64,000 bases of DNA from Corynebacterium sp. ACRPO. Lineage in GTDB: Bacteria; Actinomycetota; Actinomycetes; Mycobacteriales; Mycobacteriaceae. The stretch spans positions 62,001-126,000 of the forward strand of contig NZ_JAKRNE010000005.1 in the NCBI RefSeq assembly GCF_022347205.1, read 5' to 3'. Below, piece after piece: positions 33,878 to 41,970 of this stretch. Numbering within the stretch: position 1 is the first letter of the stretch; every line of letters begins with the position of its first letter. Under the pieces are notes generated by a model. It ran no database searches and was not told the DNA's origin. It was given only the letters and a program-made list of their open reading frames with translations. The position numbers and the translations under genes were made by a program.

Positions 33878-34006
33878 GGTATCGGCTCCTGAGGTAGCTT
33901 GGGTGTCAGTGGAGAAAATCTGGCACTCGTGATCAGGTATCACCTCCGCGCGGCGGGTTATGCCACGCTGCGCGGTATAGGCATCAAAGAGGTTATCGAT
34001 GCTCAG
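33785..34006 (-). CDS. Possible small protein, 73 residues, non-standard start (doubtful)
   Basis: Directly after the SPFH stop there is an open frame beginning CTG AGC ATC GAT and reading SIDNLFDAYTAQRGITRRAEV, then IPDHECQIFSTDTQ, ending at TAG 33787-33785. No ATG, GTG or TTG is available, and the last 30 codons are antisense to the POT gene. The first 45 codons lie in otherwise empty sequence and look protein-like. It may be a real gene with a CTG start, a degraded gene that lost its start, or chance. Confidence is low. Confidence 0.25.
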   Translation of the reverse strand: MSIDNLFDAYTAQRGITRRAEVIPDHECQIFSTDTQATSGADTLDAARNLVHDVLSADQEHESQCDGDDSDNK

Positions 34007-34008
34007 GA

Positions 34009-35157
34009 CTAGTCCTCGTTTTTCAGTTGCTCGCGCAGCTGCTGGAAGTACTCGCGTGCAGCCTGGGGCTGCGCGGTGGAGTGCTGGCCCTGCTGCGGGT
34101 GCGGCTCTGCCTGCTGGTTCTCGGAGCGTTGCTGCTCAGCGCGCTGGGAGGCAGCGATGGCTTCGCGCTTAGCGCGTTCGGCCTGACGCTTAGATTCGCG
34201 CTCGATTTCCTCGGCACGGGAAGGCTTCTTAGGCTGCGGGCGACGGCGTTGCGACGGCTCCTCGGCGGAGTCGAGGGCACGGTTGGCCATGAGCACATCG
34301 CGCATGCCGCTGAAAAGATCGCCCATCCCCTGCGGGTTAGAGGGCATATAAAGAACGGACGCCTGGCCATTGTGGGAAACGTCGACCATAGCGTCGAGGT
34401 ACTGGGAGACCAGCATGAGGGCTTCGGGGGATTCTTCCACGCCGGCGTCGCGAAGCATCTCGTACTGCTGGGCAATGCCCTCGACGATTTCCTTACGCTG
34501 GTCGGCAACGCCGCGACCCTGCAGCTTCTTCGCCTCGGCTGCGCCTTCGGCCTCCTTCACCACGCGGATCTTCTCAGCCTCCGCCTGGGCGACGGCCGCC
34601 TCGCGCTCGCGCTGCGCTGCGTTAATGGAGTTCATGGACTCGCGCACGCGGGAGTCAGGGCGGATATCGGTGACCAAGGTATTGACAAAGTTCCAGCCAT
34701 ACTCGGCCATATTGTCGCGCAGGGAGGCCGCAACATTGCGGGCGATGGTGTCCTTGGAGGAGAAGGAATCATCTAGGTTCATATTCGCTACGGAGGAACG
34801 AACATTGTCCTGGACGTAGGCCACAATCTGCTGCTCGTGATTGGAGAGCATGTAGTACGCTTCGCGCTCGCGGCCCTGGACTACCTCGTACTGCACGGCA
34901 ACAGGGATTTGCACGAAGACATTATCCTTCGTCTTGGTCTCCACCATCACGTCCAGCTGGCGCACCTGCAGCGAAATCTTATCGCGTACACGGTCTATCC
35001 ACGGCATCTTAAAGTGCAGGCCAGCATGCGCCACCTTTTGGAATTTGCCCAAGCGCTCCAGAATGGCAGCTTCGCGAGTACGAACGATGAAATAACCATC
35101 GAAGAGCGTTCCCAAGATAATCAGCAGGATAAGGACTATTACTATGGTGGCAATCAT
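34009..35157 (-). CDS. SPFH/stomatin-type membrane protein
   Basis: A 382-residue protein with one N-terminal membrane segment (residues 2-22) and an SPFH/PHB domain (about 22-190): YFIVRTREAAILERLGKFQKVAHAGLHFKMPWID is the usual start. A charged coiled coil follows (AAQREREAAVAQAEAEKIRVVKEAEGAAEAKKLQ, about 180-213), then a Gln/Glu/Arg-rich disordered tail (about 300-382). Relatives form large assemblies at the membrane and partner with FtsH-type proteases or NfeD proteins. No NfeD gene is next to it. GGGAGA precedes the ATG. It is the last clear gene of a minus-strand run that begins with pyruvate formate-lyase, but a long inverted repeat separates it from the peptidase gene. Confidence 0.9.
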   Translation of the reverse strand: MIATIVIVLILLIILGTLFDGYFIVRTREAAILERLGKFQKVAHAGLHFKMPWIDRVRDKISLQVRQLDVMVETKTKDNVFVQIPVAVQYEVVQGREREAYYMLSNHEQQIVAYVQDNVRSSVANMNLDDSFSSKDTIARNVAASLRDNMAEYGWNFVNTLVTDIRPDSRVRESMNSINAAQREREAAVAQAEAEKIRVVKEAEGAAEAKKLQGRGVADQRKEIVEGIAQQYEMLRDAGVEESPEALMLVSQYLDAMVDVSHNGQASVLYMPSNPQGMGDLFSGMRDVLMANRALDSAEEPSQRRRPQPKKPSRAEEIERESKRQAERAKREAIAASQRAEQQRSENQQAEPHPQQGQHSTAQPQAAREYFQQLREQLKNED

Positions 35158-35180
35158 TGAGTCTCCCTAAAAGTCGTGAT

Positions 35181-35225
35181 GATCACTAATATTTTCGCAT
35201 AGGAAATAGCGAAATGCTAGTGATC
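35181..35225 (-). terminator. Long inverted repeat after the peptidase gene
   Basis: GATCACTA (35181-35188) and TAGTGATC (35218-35225) enclose TTTCGC/GCGAAA (35193-35198, 35209-35214). The stem includes the peptidase stop codon. AT-rich sides and no clear U-run make a protein-binding site an alternative. Confidence 0.45.
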
Positions 35226-36455
35226 GTCGATAAGCGAAAAGAGCTTCCCCAAGATGGTCGCACCATCCTCGCGGATGCCGTTGTGCTGGAATTCATTGTT
35301 AATCCACGGCCGCAGATCTCCCAGGTGCGCGGCCGTAGCCAAGGACTCCTCGAGCGGGACGAAAATATCATCGACGTAGATGGCCGCGGCCGTAGACGGC
35401 ACCTCGCCCAACGCGTAGGGCGGGGAGAATTCGTGGCGGGCGAGGTCATGGGCGGCGTCGGCAAACGCGTGCAAGGCCGGGTCCTCGTTGAACTGCCAGG
35501 GGAAAATGTGCTCGCCGGTCAGCCAGGTACCCGCCTCTGCAAACTCCGGAAATTCCTCGCGCACGCGGTGCGCCGCCCAGTTCGTAGCGGCCTGGCCACC
35601 GGCGCCGCCATAAATCGACTCATGTATTGCGGCGTACAACGGAGCGTCCGCAAAGCTCACGCGCTGGCCGACGTCCGCCAGGAAATCACCCCGCAACCGC
35701 TTCTCCCCCGCCACGGTGCGGAAAGGCTCTTCCAGCAGATAGGCCAGCGAATCAAAGCCGGTGCCGCGGCCGAGCTCGATGCCGATGGTACGAAAGCGCA
35801 GCGCGGACAGGCGCTCGCCAGTTGGAAGCCTCTCATCTGAATTGTCCAGGTGGGAAATGATCTCCTCGATACGGCCCTGTGCCCACGGGAATTCGCGGTA
35901 GAAACGCTGCTGGCGGGCCTTAAGCTTGCTAAAGGTAGCGCGATAGAGCTCGTCCGCCCCCTTCAACGTGGGGATGCCGCCGGTGAAGAAAGCATGCTCG
36001 ACGCGCTCGGGCGCCTGGGATAGGTAGGCGGTGATGCAAAAGCCGCCGAAGGATTGGCCAAACAGCGACCACTTCTCGAGTCCGAGGTGCTCGCGCAGGC
36101 GCTCGGCATCGCGGACGATATTGTCCTGGCGCAGCAACGCCAGGTGCTTGGCTGTGCGCTCAGCCGCCGGGCTAAGCGCATCAATGCGGTGCGAGCGGCC
36201 GGTGCCGCGCTGATCCATGAGGATCACCCGGTAGCGCTCTAGCGCCTTGCCAATCAGCCCCGTAGGCGCCAATGGCCGAGGCGCCGGGAAACCGGGACCG
36301 CCCTGCAGGTAGAGCAATGCGGGCAGGTCCTCTCCGCCGGGCGGGATTATTTCGCGGGCGTAGAGCCCAAAAGTCCCGTGGGGATTGGAATAATCCCACG
36401 GGACTTCTAGGTGGTGCTCTTTAATTGTGTGGCCGAAGCGGCGATAGGAGGTCAT
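35217..36455 (-). CDS. Alpha/beta hydrolase, proline iminopeptidase-like (S33)
   Basis: A 412-residue cytosolic hydrolase. The oxyanion segment LYLQGGPGFPAP is near residues 48-59, ILMDQRGTGRSHRID follows, and the nucleophile elbow is GQSFGGFCIT at about 134-143, all matching prolyl aminopeptidases of family S33. The acid and His would be in the C-terminal part (AIYVDDIFVP and the final DDH region, or LTGEHIFPW). It begins 11 bases after pflA on the same strand, with GGGAGGA next to the ATG, so it could be read through from the pfl operon. A TAGCCT hexamer eight bases before the ATG might also give its own start. Substrate preference is unproven. Confidence 0.88.
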   Translation of the reverse strand: MTSYRRFGHTIKEHHLEVPWDYSNPHGTFGLYAREIIPPGGEDLPALLYLQGGPGFPAPRPLAPTGLIGKALERYRVILMDQRGTGRSHRIDALSPAAERTAKHLALLRQDNIVRDAERLREHLGLEKWSLFGQSFGGFCITAYLSQAPERVEHAFFTGGIPTLKGADELYRATFSKLKARQQRFYREFPWAQGRIEEIISHLDNSDERLPTGERLSALRFRTIGIELGRGTGFDSLAYLLEEPFRTVAGEKRLRGDFLADVGQRVSFADAPLYAAIHESIYGGAGGQAATNWAAHRVREEFPEFAEAGTWLTGEHIFPWQFNEDPALHAFADAAHDLARHEFSPPYALGEVPSTAAAIYVDDIFVPLEESLATAAHLGDLRPWINNEFQHNGIREDGATILGKLFSLIDDH

Positions 36456-36466
36456 GTCCTCCCAGG

Positions 36467-37336
36467 CTAGTAGACTTCCAAGCCCTTCGAGCGGAAGACG
36501 TCGCGGATTCTCTCCACATCCTCCGGCTTTGGTGGCTTCGTGTCAGCTAGCTGGTAGTTCATGCCCAAGCTATCCCACTTGTCCTTGCCCATATTGTGGA
36601 AAGGCAGGACCTCAACGCGCTCAACGATGGATTTCCAACGCGCCACGATATTGGCCACATTTTCCACGTTCTCTGGCGAGTCCGTGAGGTCTGGCACCAC
36701 CACGAAGCGGATCCACACCGGTTTGCCTATCTTGTTCAGCCTGTCGCCGAAGTCCAGCGTGGGCTGGAGTTCGCGCTGAGTGACCTTCCGATAGGTTTCC
36801 TCGTCGCCCGACTTGACGTCGAGAAGCACGAGGTCGATATTATCCAGGTCCTCGTCACGCAAACGCGCACCGAGATAACCGGCAGTATCGATGGTGGTGT
36901 GGATGCCCGCATCGTGAACTTCCTTGAGCACGCGGCGCGTGAAAGAAAGTTGGAAGAGGGGTTCACCACCGGAGATGGTGAGACCGCCACCGGAAGCGTT
37001 GAAGATTGGCTTATAACGCTTAATGCGCTTGACCACATCCTCGACCCGCTCTAGCGTGCCGGTCTTCATCTCCCAGGTGTCTGGGTTATGGCAATACTGG
37101 CAGCGCAGTGGGCAGCCGGACATGAACATCGTCATGCGGGTACCCGGGCCATCGACGGCGGTCACGAGCTCCCAAGAGTGCACGAGGGCAATATCGCCGG
37201 TACGGCGCGCCTCCATGAGTTCGGGGCGGGTAATGTCATCGAATTGAACGTCGTTTCCCAGGCCCGCGGCCGCGCCGCGGACTCGCTCTCCCTCTTCAGG
37301 AGAGAGGGTAACGACACCAGTAACGCCATCAGCCAT
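36467..37336 (-). CDS. pflA: Pyruvate formate-lyase activating enzyme
   Basis: A 289-residue radical-SAM enzyme that abstracts hydrogen from the glycyl-radical site of pyruvate formate-lyase. The cluster motif CPLRCQYCHNP (CxxxCxxC) lies at about residues 79-89, preceded by VDGPGTRMTMFMSG. GGLTISGGEPLFQ is the SAM-binding glycine stretch, and the end of the barrel (RVEVLPFHNMGKDKWDSLG) is conserved. It has about 40 extra N-terminal residues compared with the E. coli enzyme. It starts two bases after the separate glycyl-radical domain gene, so enzyme, radical domain and activase form one operon and operate without oxygen. Confidence 0.95.
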   Translation of the reverse strand: MADGVTGVVTLSPEEGERVRGAAAGLGNDVQFDDITRPELMEARRTGDIALVHSWELVTAVDGPGTRMTMFMSGCPLRCQYCHNPDTWEMKTGTLERVEDVVKRIKRYKPIFNASGGGLTISGGEPLFQLSFTRRVLKEVHDAGIHTTIDTAGYLGARLRDEDLDNIDLVLLDVKSGDEETYRKVTQRELQPTLDFGDRLNKIGKPVWIRFVVVPDLTDSPENVENVANIVARWKSIVERVEVLPFHNMGKDKWDSLGMNYQLADTKPPKPEDVERIRDVFRSKGLEVY

Positions 37337-37338
37337 GA

Positions 37339-37590
37339 TTAGGAACCCTGGTGGAAGGTGCGGGAGATAACGTCGAGCTGCTGCTCCTTGGTCAGCTTAA
37401 CGAAGTTGACTGCGTAGCCAGAGACGCGAACGGTCAGGTTCGGGTACTTCTCTGGGTGCTCAACGGCATCTTCCAGGGTGGACTTGTCCAGCACGTTGAT
37501 GTTTGCGTGGTACAGACCAGAGTTCATCTGGTGTGCATCGCGGTTTGCCTTCATTGCTGACATGCGGTCTTCGAAAGTTGGGGTTGCCAT
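37339..37590 (-). CDS. Separate glycyl-radical domain of pyruvate formate-lyase (GrcA-like)
   Basis: An 83-residue protein equal to the C-terminal radical domain of pyruvate formate-lyase. The radical site is [11 protein letters not shown] at about residues 53-63, with Gly in [20 protein letters not shown] precedes it and [16 protein letters not shown] follows, as at the end of E. coli PflB or YfiD/GrcA. A unique stretch of about 20 residues leads in. AAGGAG precedes the ATG. The neighbouring lyase gene ends before this domain, so this is probably a required partner and not the spare part that GrcA is in E. coli. It lies 39 bases after the lyase gene and 2 before pflA. Confidence 0.93.
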   Translation of the reverse strand: MATPTFEDRMSAMKANRDAHQMNSGLYHANINVLDKSTLEDAVEHPEKYPNLTVRVSGYAVNFVKLTKEQQLDVISRTFHQGS

Positions 37591-37629
37591 GATTTTCTCC
37601 TTTTCGGGATGGTTGAGGGTTGGTGGTTT

Positions 37630-39717
37630 TTACTTCTCCATGATGAAGCCGGCATCCAGAACGCCCACCAAGTTATTGATGCGCTCTTCTGGGGTGCGGC
37701 CCAATCCGGAAGGAGTAATGGTGTTGGTCAGCGAGATGCCGTCCAAGGCGTCCTTGTAATCCAGCTTGCCGACGGACAGCATGGAAGCAACCATGCCGTG
37801 GCTGTCAGCACCGTTTTCAGGGTTAGCGCCTGGGGAGAACGGCGTGCCGGCCTTGTGGCCCGACGGGAAGGCGCCTGTTGCCTTGCCGTAGACCACGTTC
37901 GAGGTAATGGTCAGCACGGACTGGGTTGGGATGGCGTTGCGGTACATCGGGATGGCCTTAATCTTTTCCATCACGGTGTGGACAATGGTAGCGGCGATAT
38001 CATCGGCGCGGTCATCATCGTTGCCGTAGAACGGGAACTCACCTTCGGTAATGTAGTCCGTAATCAGACCGGTCTCGTCGCGTACCGGGGTGACCTTGGC
38101 GTACTTGATAGCAGCCAGGGAGTCGGCAACGATGGACAGGCCGGCGATGCCGCAGCCCATGGAGCGGACGATATTGGAATCGTGCAGCGCCATCTCGACT
38201 GCCTCATAGGCGTACTTGTCGTGGGAGTAGTGGATGATGTTGAGGGCCTCAACGTAGGTGCCAACAACCCAGTCCAGCATCTCCTCGTACTTCTGCCAGA
38301 CCTCATCGAAGTCCAGCGGGCCGTCGCCCTTGATGGGCTCGTAGCCTTCGACAACCTGCTTGCCGGATACCTCATCGCGGCCACCGTTAATGGCGTAGAG
38401 CAGTGCCTTTGCGGCGTTCACACGAGCGCCGAAGAACTGCATCTGCTTGCCAACTTCCATCGGGGAAACGCAGCAAGCAATTGCGGCGTCGTCGCCCCAC
38501 TGCTCACGAATCTGGCGGTCAGACTCGTACTGGATGGAGGAGGTCTCAATGGAGATGTGGGCGCAGAATTCCTTGTAGCCCTCTGGCAGCTTCGGATCCC
38601 AGAAAATGGTGATGTTTGGCTCAGGTGATGGACCAAGGTTCACCAGGGTCTGCAGCAGACGGAAGGAGGTCTTGGTGACCATGTGGCGGCCGTCATTGCC
38701 AAAGCCAGCGTCGGACCAGGTTGCCCAGTACGGGTCGCCGGAGAAAATCTGATCGTAGTCGATGGTGCGCAGGAAGCGAACGATACGCAGCTTGAGAACC
38801 AGGGAGTCGATGATTTCCTGGGCGTCTTCCTCAGTGATGATGCCTGCGGCAAGGTCGCGCTCGAAGTAGCAATCGAAGAAGGCGGACAGGCGGCCGATGG
38901 ACATTGCGGCGCCATCCTGGGACTTAATGGAAGCCAGGTAGCCGAAGTAGGTCCACTGCACTGCCTCGTGAGCGGTCTTAGCCGGCTGGGAGATGTCGAA
39001 TCCGTAGGACTCGGCCATCTTCTTGAGCTTCTTCAGGGCCTTGATCTGCTCGGAGTGCTCCTCGCGGTAGCGTGCCCAGTGCTCAGAGAAGCCAGCATCT
39101 GCGACAGAATCGCGGGAAGCCTGCTTTTCCTCGATCAGGTAATCCACACCGTAAAGTGCAACACGACGGTAGTCGCCGATGATGCGGCCACGGCCGTAAG
39201 CATCCGGCAGGCCGGTGATGATGTGTGATGAACGAGCAGCGCGGATGCGCGGGGTGTAGATATCGAAGACCGCATCGTTGTGGGTCTTGCGGTAACGGGT
39301 GAAGATCTTCTCCACCTCAGGATCTACTTCCTTGCCCGCTTCGCCGATAGCCTGCTTGACCATGCGCCAGCCACCGAATGGCATCATGGCGCGCTTCAGC
39401 GGGGTATCAGTCTGCAGGCCGACGATGACGTCGTCGTCCTCTGAGATGTAGCCGGCCGGGAAAGCGTCAATGTCTGACGGAGTGTGGGTGTCGACGTCGT
39501 AAACGCGCTTTTCGCGCTCGACGGACAGGTAGTTCTTTTCCAGGGTCTCCCAGACCCGCTTGGTCTTTTCGGTCGGGCCCGCCAGGAAGCTGGAGTCGCC
39601 GTCATACGGCGTGTAGTTGCGCTGGATGAAGTCGCGGACGTTGATGCCCTCGGTCCACGGACCGGACTCAAATCCCTTCCAAGCTTCAAACTGTTGAGGC
39701 TGCGTTGCGGTAGTCAT
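37630..39717 (-). CDS. pflB: Pyruvate formate-lyase catalytic core without its glycyl-radical domain
   Basis: A 695-residue enzyme core converting pyruvate and CoA to formate and acetyl-CoA. It aligns by eye with E. coli PflB from the start (EAWKGFESGPWTEGINVRDFIQRNYTPYDGD) through the catalytic Cys pair in AIACCVSPMEVGKQMQFF (near residue 420) to NVVYGKATGAFPSGHKAGTPFSPGANP and LGRTPEERINNLVGVLD. It then stops at GFIMEK, about 60 residues short of E. coli PflB, exactly where the glycyl-radical domain should begin. That domain is the next gene. AGAAGGG precedes the ATG. No frameshift is seen; the split is clean. Expected to work only without oxygen. Confidence 0.94.
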   Translation of the reverse strand: MTTATQPQQFEAWKGFESGPWTEGINVRDFIQRNYTPYDGDSSFLAGPTEKTKRVWETLEKNYLSVEREKRVYDVDTHTPSDIDAFPAGYISEDDDVIVGLQTDTPLKRAMMPFGGWRMVKQAIGEAGKEVDPEVEKIFTRYRKTHNDAVFDIYTPRIRAARSSHIITGLPDAYGRGRIIGDYRRVALYGVDYLIEEKQASRDSVADAGFSEHWARYREEHSEQIKALKKLKKMAESYGFDISQPAKTAHEAVQWTYFGYLASIKSQDGAAMSIGRLSAFFDCYFERDLAAGIITEEDAQEIIDSLVLKLRIVRFLRTIDYDQIFSGDPYWATWSDAGFGNDGRHMVTKTSFRLLQTLVNLGPSPEPNITIFWDPKLPEGYKEFCAHISIETSSIQYESDRQIREQWGDDAAIACCVSPMEVGKQMQFFGARVNAAKALLYAINGGRDEVSGKQVVEGYEPIKGDGPLDFDEVWQKYEEMLDWVVGTYVEALNIIHYSHDKYAYEAVEMALHDSNIVRSMGCGIAGLSIVADSLAAIKYAKVTPVRDETGLITDYITEGEFPFYGNDDDRADDIAATIVHTVMEKIKAIPMYRNAIPTQSVLTITSNVVYGKATGAFPSGHKAGTPFSPGANPENGADSHGMVASMLSVGKLDYKDALDGISLTNTITPSGLGRTPEERINNLVGVLDAGFIMEK

Positions 39718-39798
39718 AATTCCCTTCTTTCGGGCGAATTTCTAGCAGGGGATAAATGCCGCTTTCTTCGAGCCACAGCACCAAGCCCCTCTGGCCTC

Positions 39799-39813
39799 AA
39801 TTGTTGACCAATT
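39799..39813. promoter_or_regulatory. Inverted repeat upstream of pflB, possible operator
   Basis: AATTG-TTGAC-CAATT is a perfect 5-5-5 inverted repeat, 82 bases upstream of the pflB ATG. It also contains a TTGAC element that could act as a -35 on the plus strand. The binding protein is unknown. Confidence 0.4.
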
Positions 39814-39834
39814 CCCTGGTAATAACAAGTCTCG

Positions 39835-39844
39835 CAAACGTTTG
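39835..39844. promoter_or_regulatory. LacI/PurR-like palindrome between pflB and the purine permease gene
   Basis: CAAACGTTTG is a perfect palindrome within GCAAACGTTTGA, matching the core of the enterobacterial PurR box (CGCAAACGTTTGCG) and LacI-family operators in general. It lies 190 bases upstream of the purine-permease GTG. The rest of the 316-base gap between pflB and that gene holds no supportable gene. Confidence 0.45.
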
Positions 39845-40033
39845 AAAGCCAAGTAATAAACCGGTCGTGTTGTTTAGCTGGTTAGTGATTTCATGCAGTA
39901 CGCACGTACGTCTTTTATCGGGGGTGAACTAGCCCCGAACGTGTCCCTCATCACCCTAAGATTTTGGCCCCTACCTGCACGAACCTCTACTGTTAATCCC
40001 GTTCAGCTTCGCTTCCGCACAAAGGAGGACTTC

Positions 40034-41944
40034 GTGGCTTCGCAGCCCAAGCATCCAGTAGATATCGTCCCACCCGCCCCCAAACTAGCTGCCTTGGGTT
40101 TACAGCATGTGCTGGCGTTTTATGCCGGCGCAGTCATCGTCCCGCTGCTTATTGCCGGCTCGCTCAATCTGGATGCGGAAACCACCATCCACCTCATTAA
40201 TGCGGATCTGTTGACCTGTGGCATAGCGACGATCATTCAATCCCTGGGCGTCGGCAAGCGCATTGGCGTGCGCCTGCCCATTGTGCAGGGCGTGACTACA
40301 ACGGCCGTCTCCCCGATTATTGCCATTGGCTTGGGCGCGACCGACGGCGCGGGCGGGGTGGCCTCGCTGCCAACCATTTATGGCGCTATTATTGTCGCCG
40401 GCCTTTTTACCTTCTTTGCGGCGCCGGTCTTTGGCAAGGTGCTGCGCTTCTTCCCACCGGTGGTCACCGGTTCGGTCCTACTGGTCATGGGTACGTCGCT
40501 ACTTGGGGTGTCGGCCAATGACTTTGTCAATTACGCCGAGGGCGTGCCGGCCACCCGCGACTTACTCTATGGCTTTGGCACGCTCGCAGTCATCATTTTG
40601 GTGCAGCGTTTTTCCTCCGGCTTCCTGGGTACCCTGGCCGTGCTCATCGGCCTAGTCTTAGGCACTGGCGTGGCGCTCGTGCTTGGCGACGCCTCCTTTG
40701 ACGAGGTCTCCTCCGCCCCCGCCCTCGGCATTACTACCCCGTTCTACTTCGGTATGCCGAAGTTTGACCTGGTAGCGATTTTCTCGCTCATCATCGTCAT
40801 GATCATCACCATGGTGGAGACCACCGGTGACGTCTTTGCCACCGGTGAGATTGTAAAAAAGCGCATCCGCCGCGATGATGTCGTGCGTGCCATTCGCGCC
40901 GATGGTCTGTCCACCCTGGTGGGCGGCGTGATGAACTCCTTCCCCTATACCTGCTTTGCCCAAAACGTTGGCCTGGTGCGCCTGACCAGCGTGAAGTCGC
41001 GCTGGGTGGCCGTTGCCGCCGCCGGGTTCATGATGGTGCTGGGCATTTTGCCTAAGGCCGGCGCGGTCGTGGCCTCCATCCCCTCCCCCGTTCTCGGCGG
41101 CGCCTCCCTGGCACTTTTTGCCAACGTGGCGTGGGTGGGCCTGCAGACCATCGCCAAGGCCGATCTTTCCGATGGCCGCAACTCCGTCATCGTCACCTCC
41201 GCGCTGGGGCTGGCTATGTTGGTGACCTTCAAACCGGATATCGCCACCGCCTTCCCGGAGTGGGCGCAAACCTTCGTCTCTTCTGGCATGTCCATCGGCG
41301 CCATTACCGCCATCGTGCTCAACCTTTTGTTCTTCCACACAGGGGGCAAGCAGGGAACGCAGGTGTCTCGGGCCGTCGGCAAGAGCGTGAGCTTGCAGCA
41401 GCTCAATGCCGCCTCCCGCGAGGAATTCGTCTCCGTGCTGCGCCCTCTGTTTAATAACGAGACTTGGCCGCTGGAGCTGGCGTGGGAGTCGCGGCCCTTC
41501 GGCGATGTTAATGAACTGCGCGCGGCCATTCAGGTGGCCGTGCTGACCGCGGATGATTCCCGCCGCGCCGCCCTCATCCACGATTACCCGGCCATGGATG
41601 AGCTGCTGCTTGCCGACGCCGACGAGGCTGCCACCATCTCCGCTGACCGCGGCTCCCTCGGTCTGACCGACTTGGATGATGTACAGACCGAGCGCATCAC
41701 CGAGCTTTCCGCCGCCTACCGCGAGCGCTTTGATATGCCGTTTGTGGCCTATTTGGATACCAATGACACCGTCGACCGCGTCATTGATGCCGGCGTGCGC
41801 CGCCTGGCCAACTCCCCGGAGCAGGAGTACCGCACCGCGCTGGGCGAAATCGTAGAAATTGCCAACGACCGCTTCGATATCCTGCTGGCCGATGCCAACC
41901 CGGTCCGCTCCTCGTGGGACCGCAAGTTCACCGAGGTGGACTAG
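40034..41944 (+). CDS. NCS2 purine (urate/xanthine) permease fused to an OHCU-decarboxylase-like domain
   Basis: A 636-residue protein. Residues about 1-440 form a nucleobase:cation symporter-2 with many membrane segments, ETTGDVFATGEIV, and the family motif QNVGLVRLTSVKSR near 309-322; these fit xanthine/urate permeases better than uracil ones. Residues about 453-620 form a cytosolic domain like OHCU decarboxylase, the last step from urate to allantoin: LNAASREEFVSVLRPLFNNETW, AAYRERFDMPFVAYLD and EYRTALGEIVEIANDRFDIL. The usual HPxL and EQ sites look replaced (DYPAM, DRGS), so activity is uncertain. GTG with AAAGGAGG five bases upstream is the start; an ATG 47 codons earlier lacks one. It shares a terminator with the next gene. 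Confidence 0.88.
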   Translation: MASQPKHPVDIVPPAPKLAALGLQHVLAFYAGAVIVPLLIAGSLNLDAETTIHLINADLLTCGIATIIQSLGVGKRIGVRLPIVQGVTTTAVSPIIAIGLGATDGAGGVASLPTIYGAIIVAGLFTFFAAPVFGKVLRFFPPVVTGSVLLVMGTSLLGVSANDFVNYAEGVPATRDLLYGFGTLAVIILVQRFSSGFLGTLAVLIGLVLGTGVALVLGDASFDEVSSAPALGITTPFYFGMPKFDLVAIFSLIIVMIITMVETTGDVFATGEIVKKRIRRDDVVRAIRADGLSTLVGGVMNSFPYTCFAQNVGLVRLTSVKSRWVAVAAAGFMMVLGILPKAGAVVASIPSPVLGGASLALFANVAWVGLQTIAKADLSDGRNSVIVTSALGLAMLVTFKPDIATAFPEWAQTFVSSGMSIGAITAIVLNLLFFHTGGKQGTQVSRAVGKSVSLQQLNAASREEFVSVLRPLFNNETWPLELAWESRPFGDVNELRAAIQVAVLTADDSRRAALIHDYPAMDELLLADADEAATISADRGSLGLTDLDDVQTERITELSAAYRERFDMPFVAYLDTNDTVDRVIDAGVRRLANSPEQEYRTALGEIVEIANDRFDILLADANPVRSSWDRKFTEVD

Positions 41945-41970
41945 TTAGCGAAAGGAAAAGTCCACCTCGG
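41931..41970. terminator. Bidirectional terminator built from the 3' codons of two convergent genes
   Basis: CCGAGGTGGACT (41931-41942) and AGTCCACCTCGG (41959-41970) form a perfect 12-bp inverted repeat around a 16-base loop. Both stops lie in or beside the loop (TAG 41942-41944, TAA 41947-41945). Each arm codes Glu-Val-Asp in its own gene. Confidence 0.75.
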
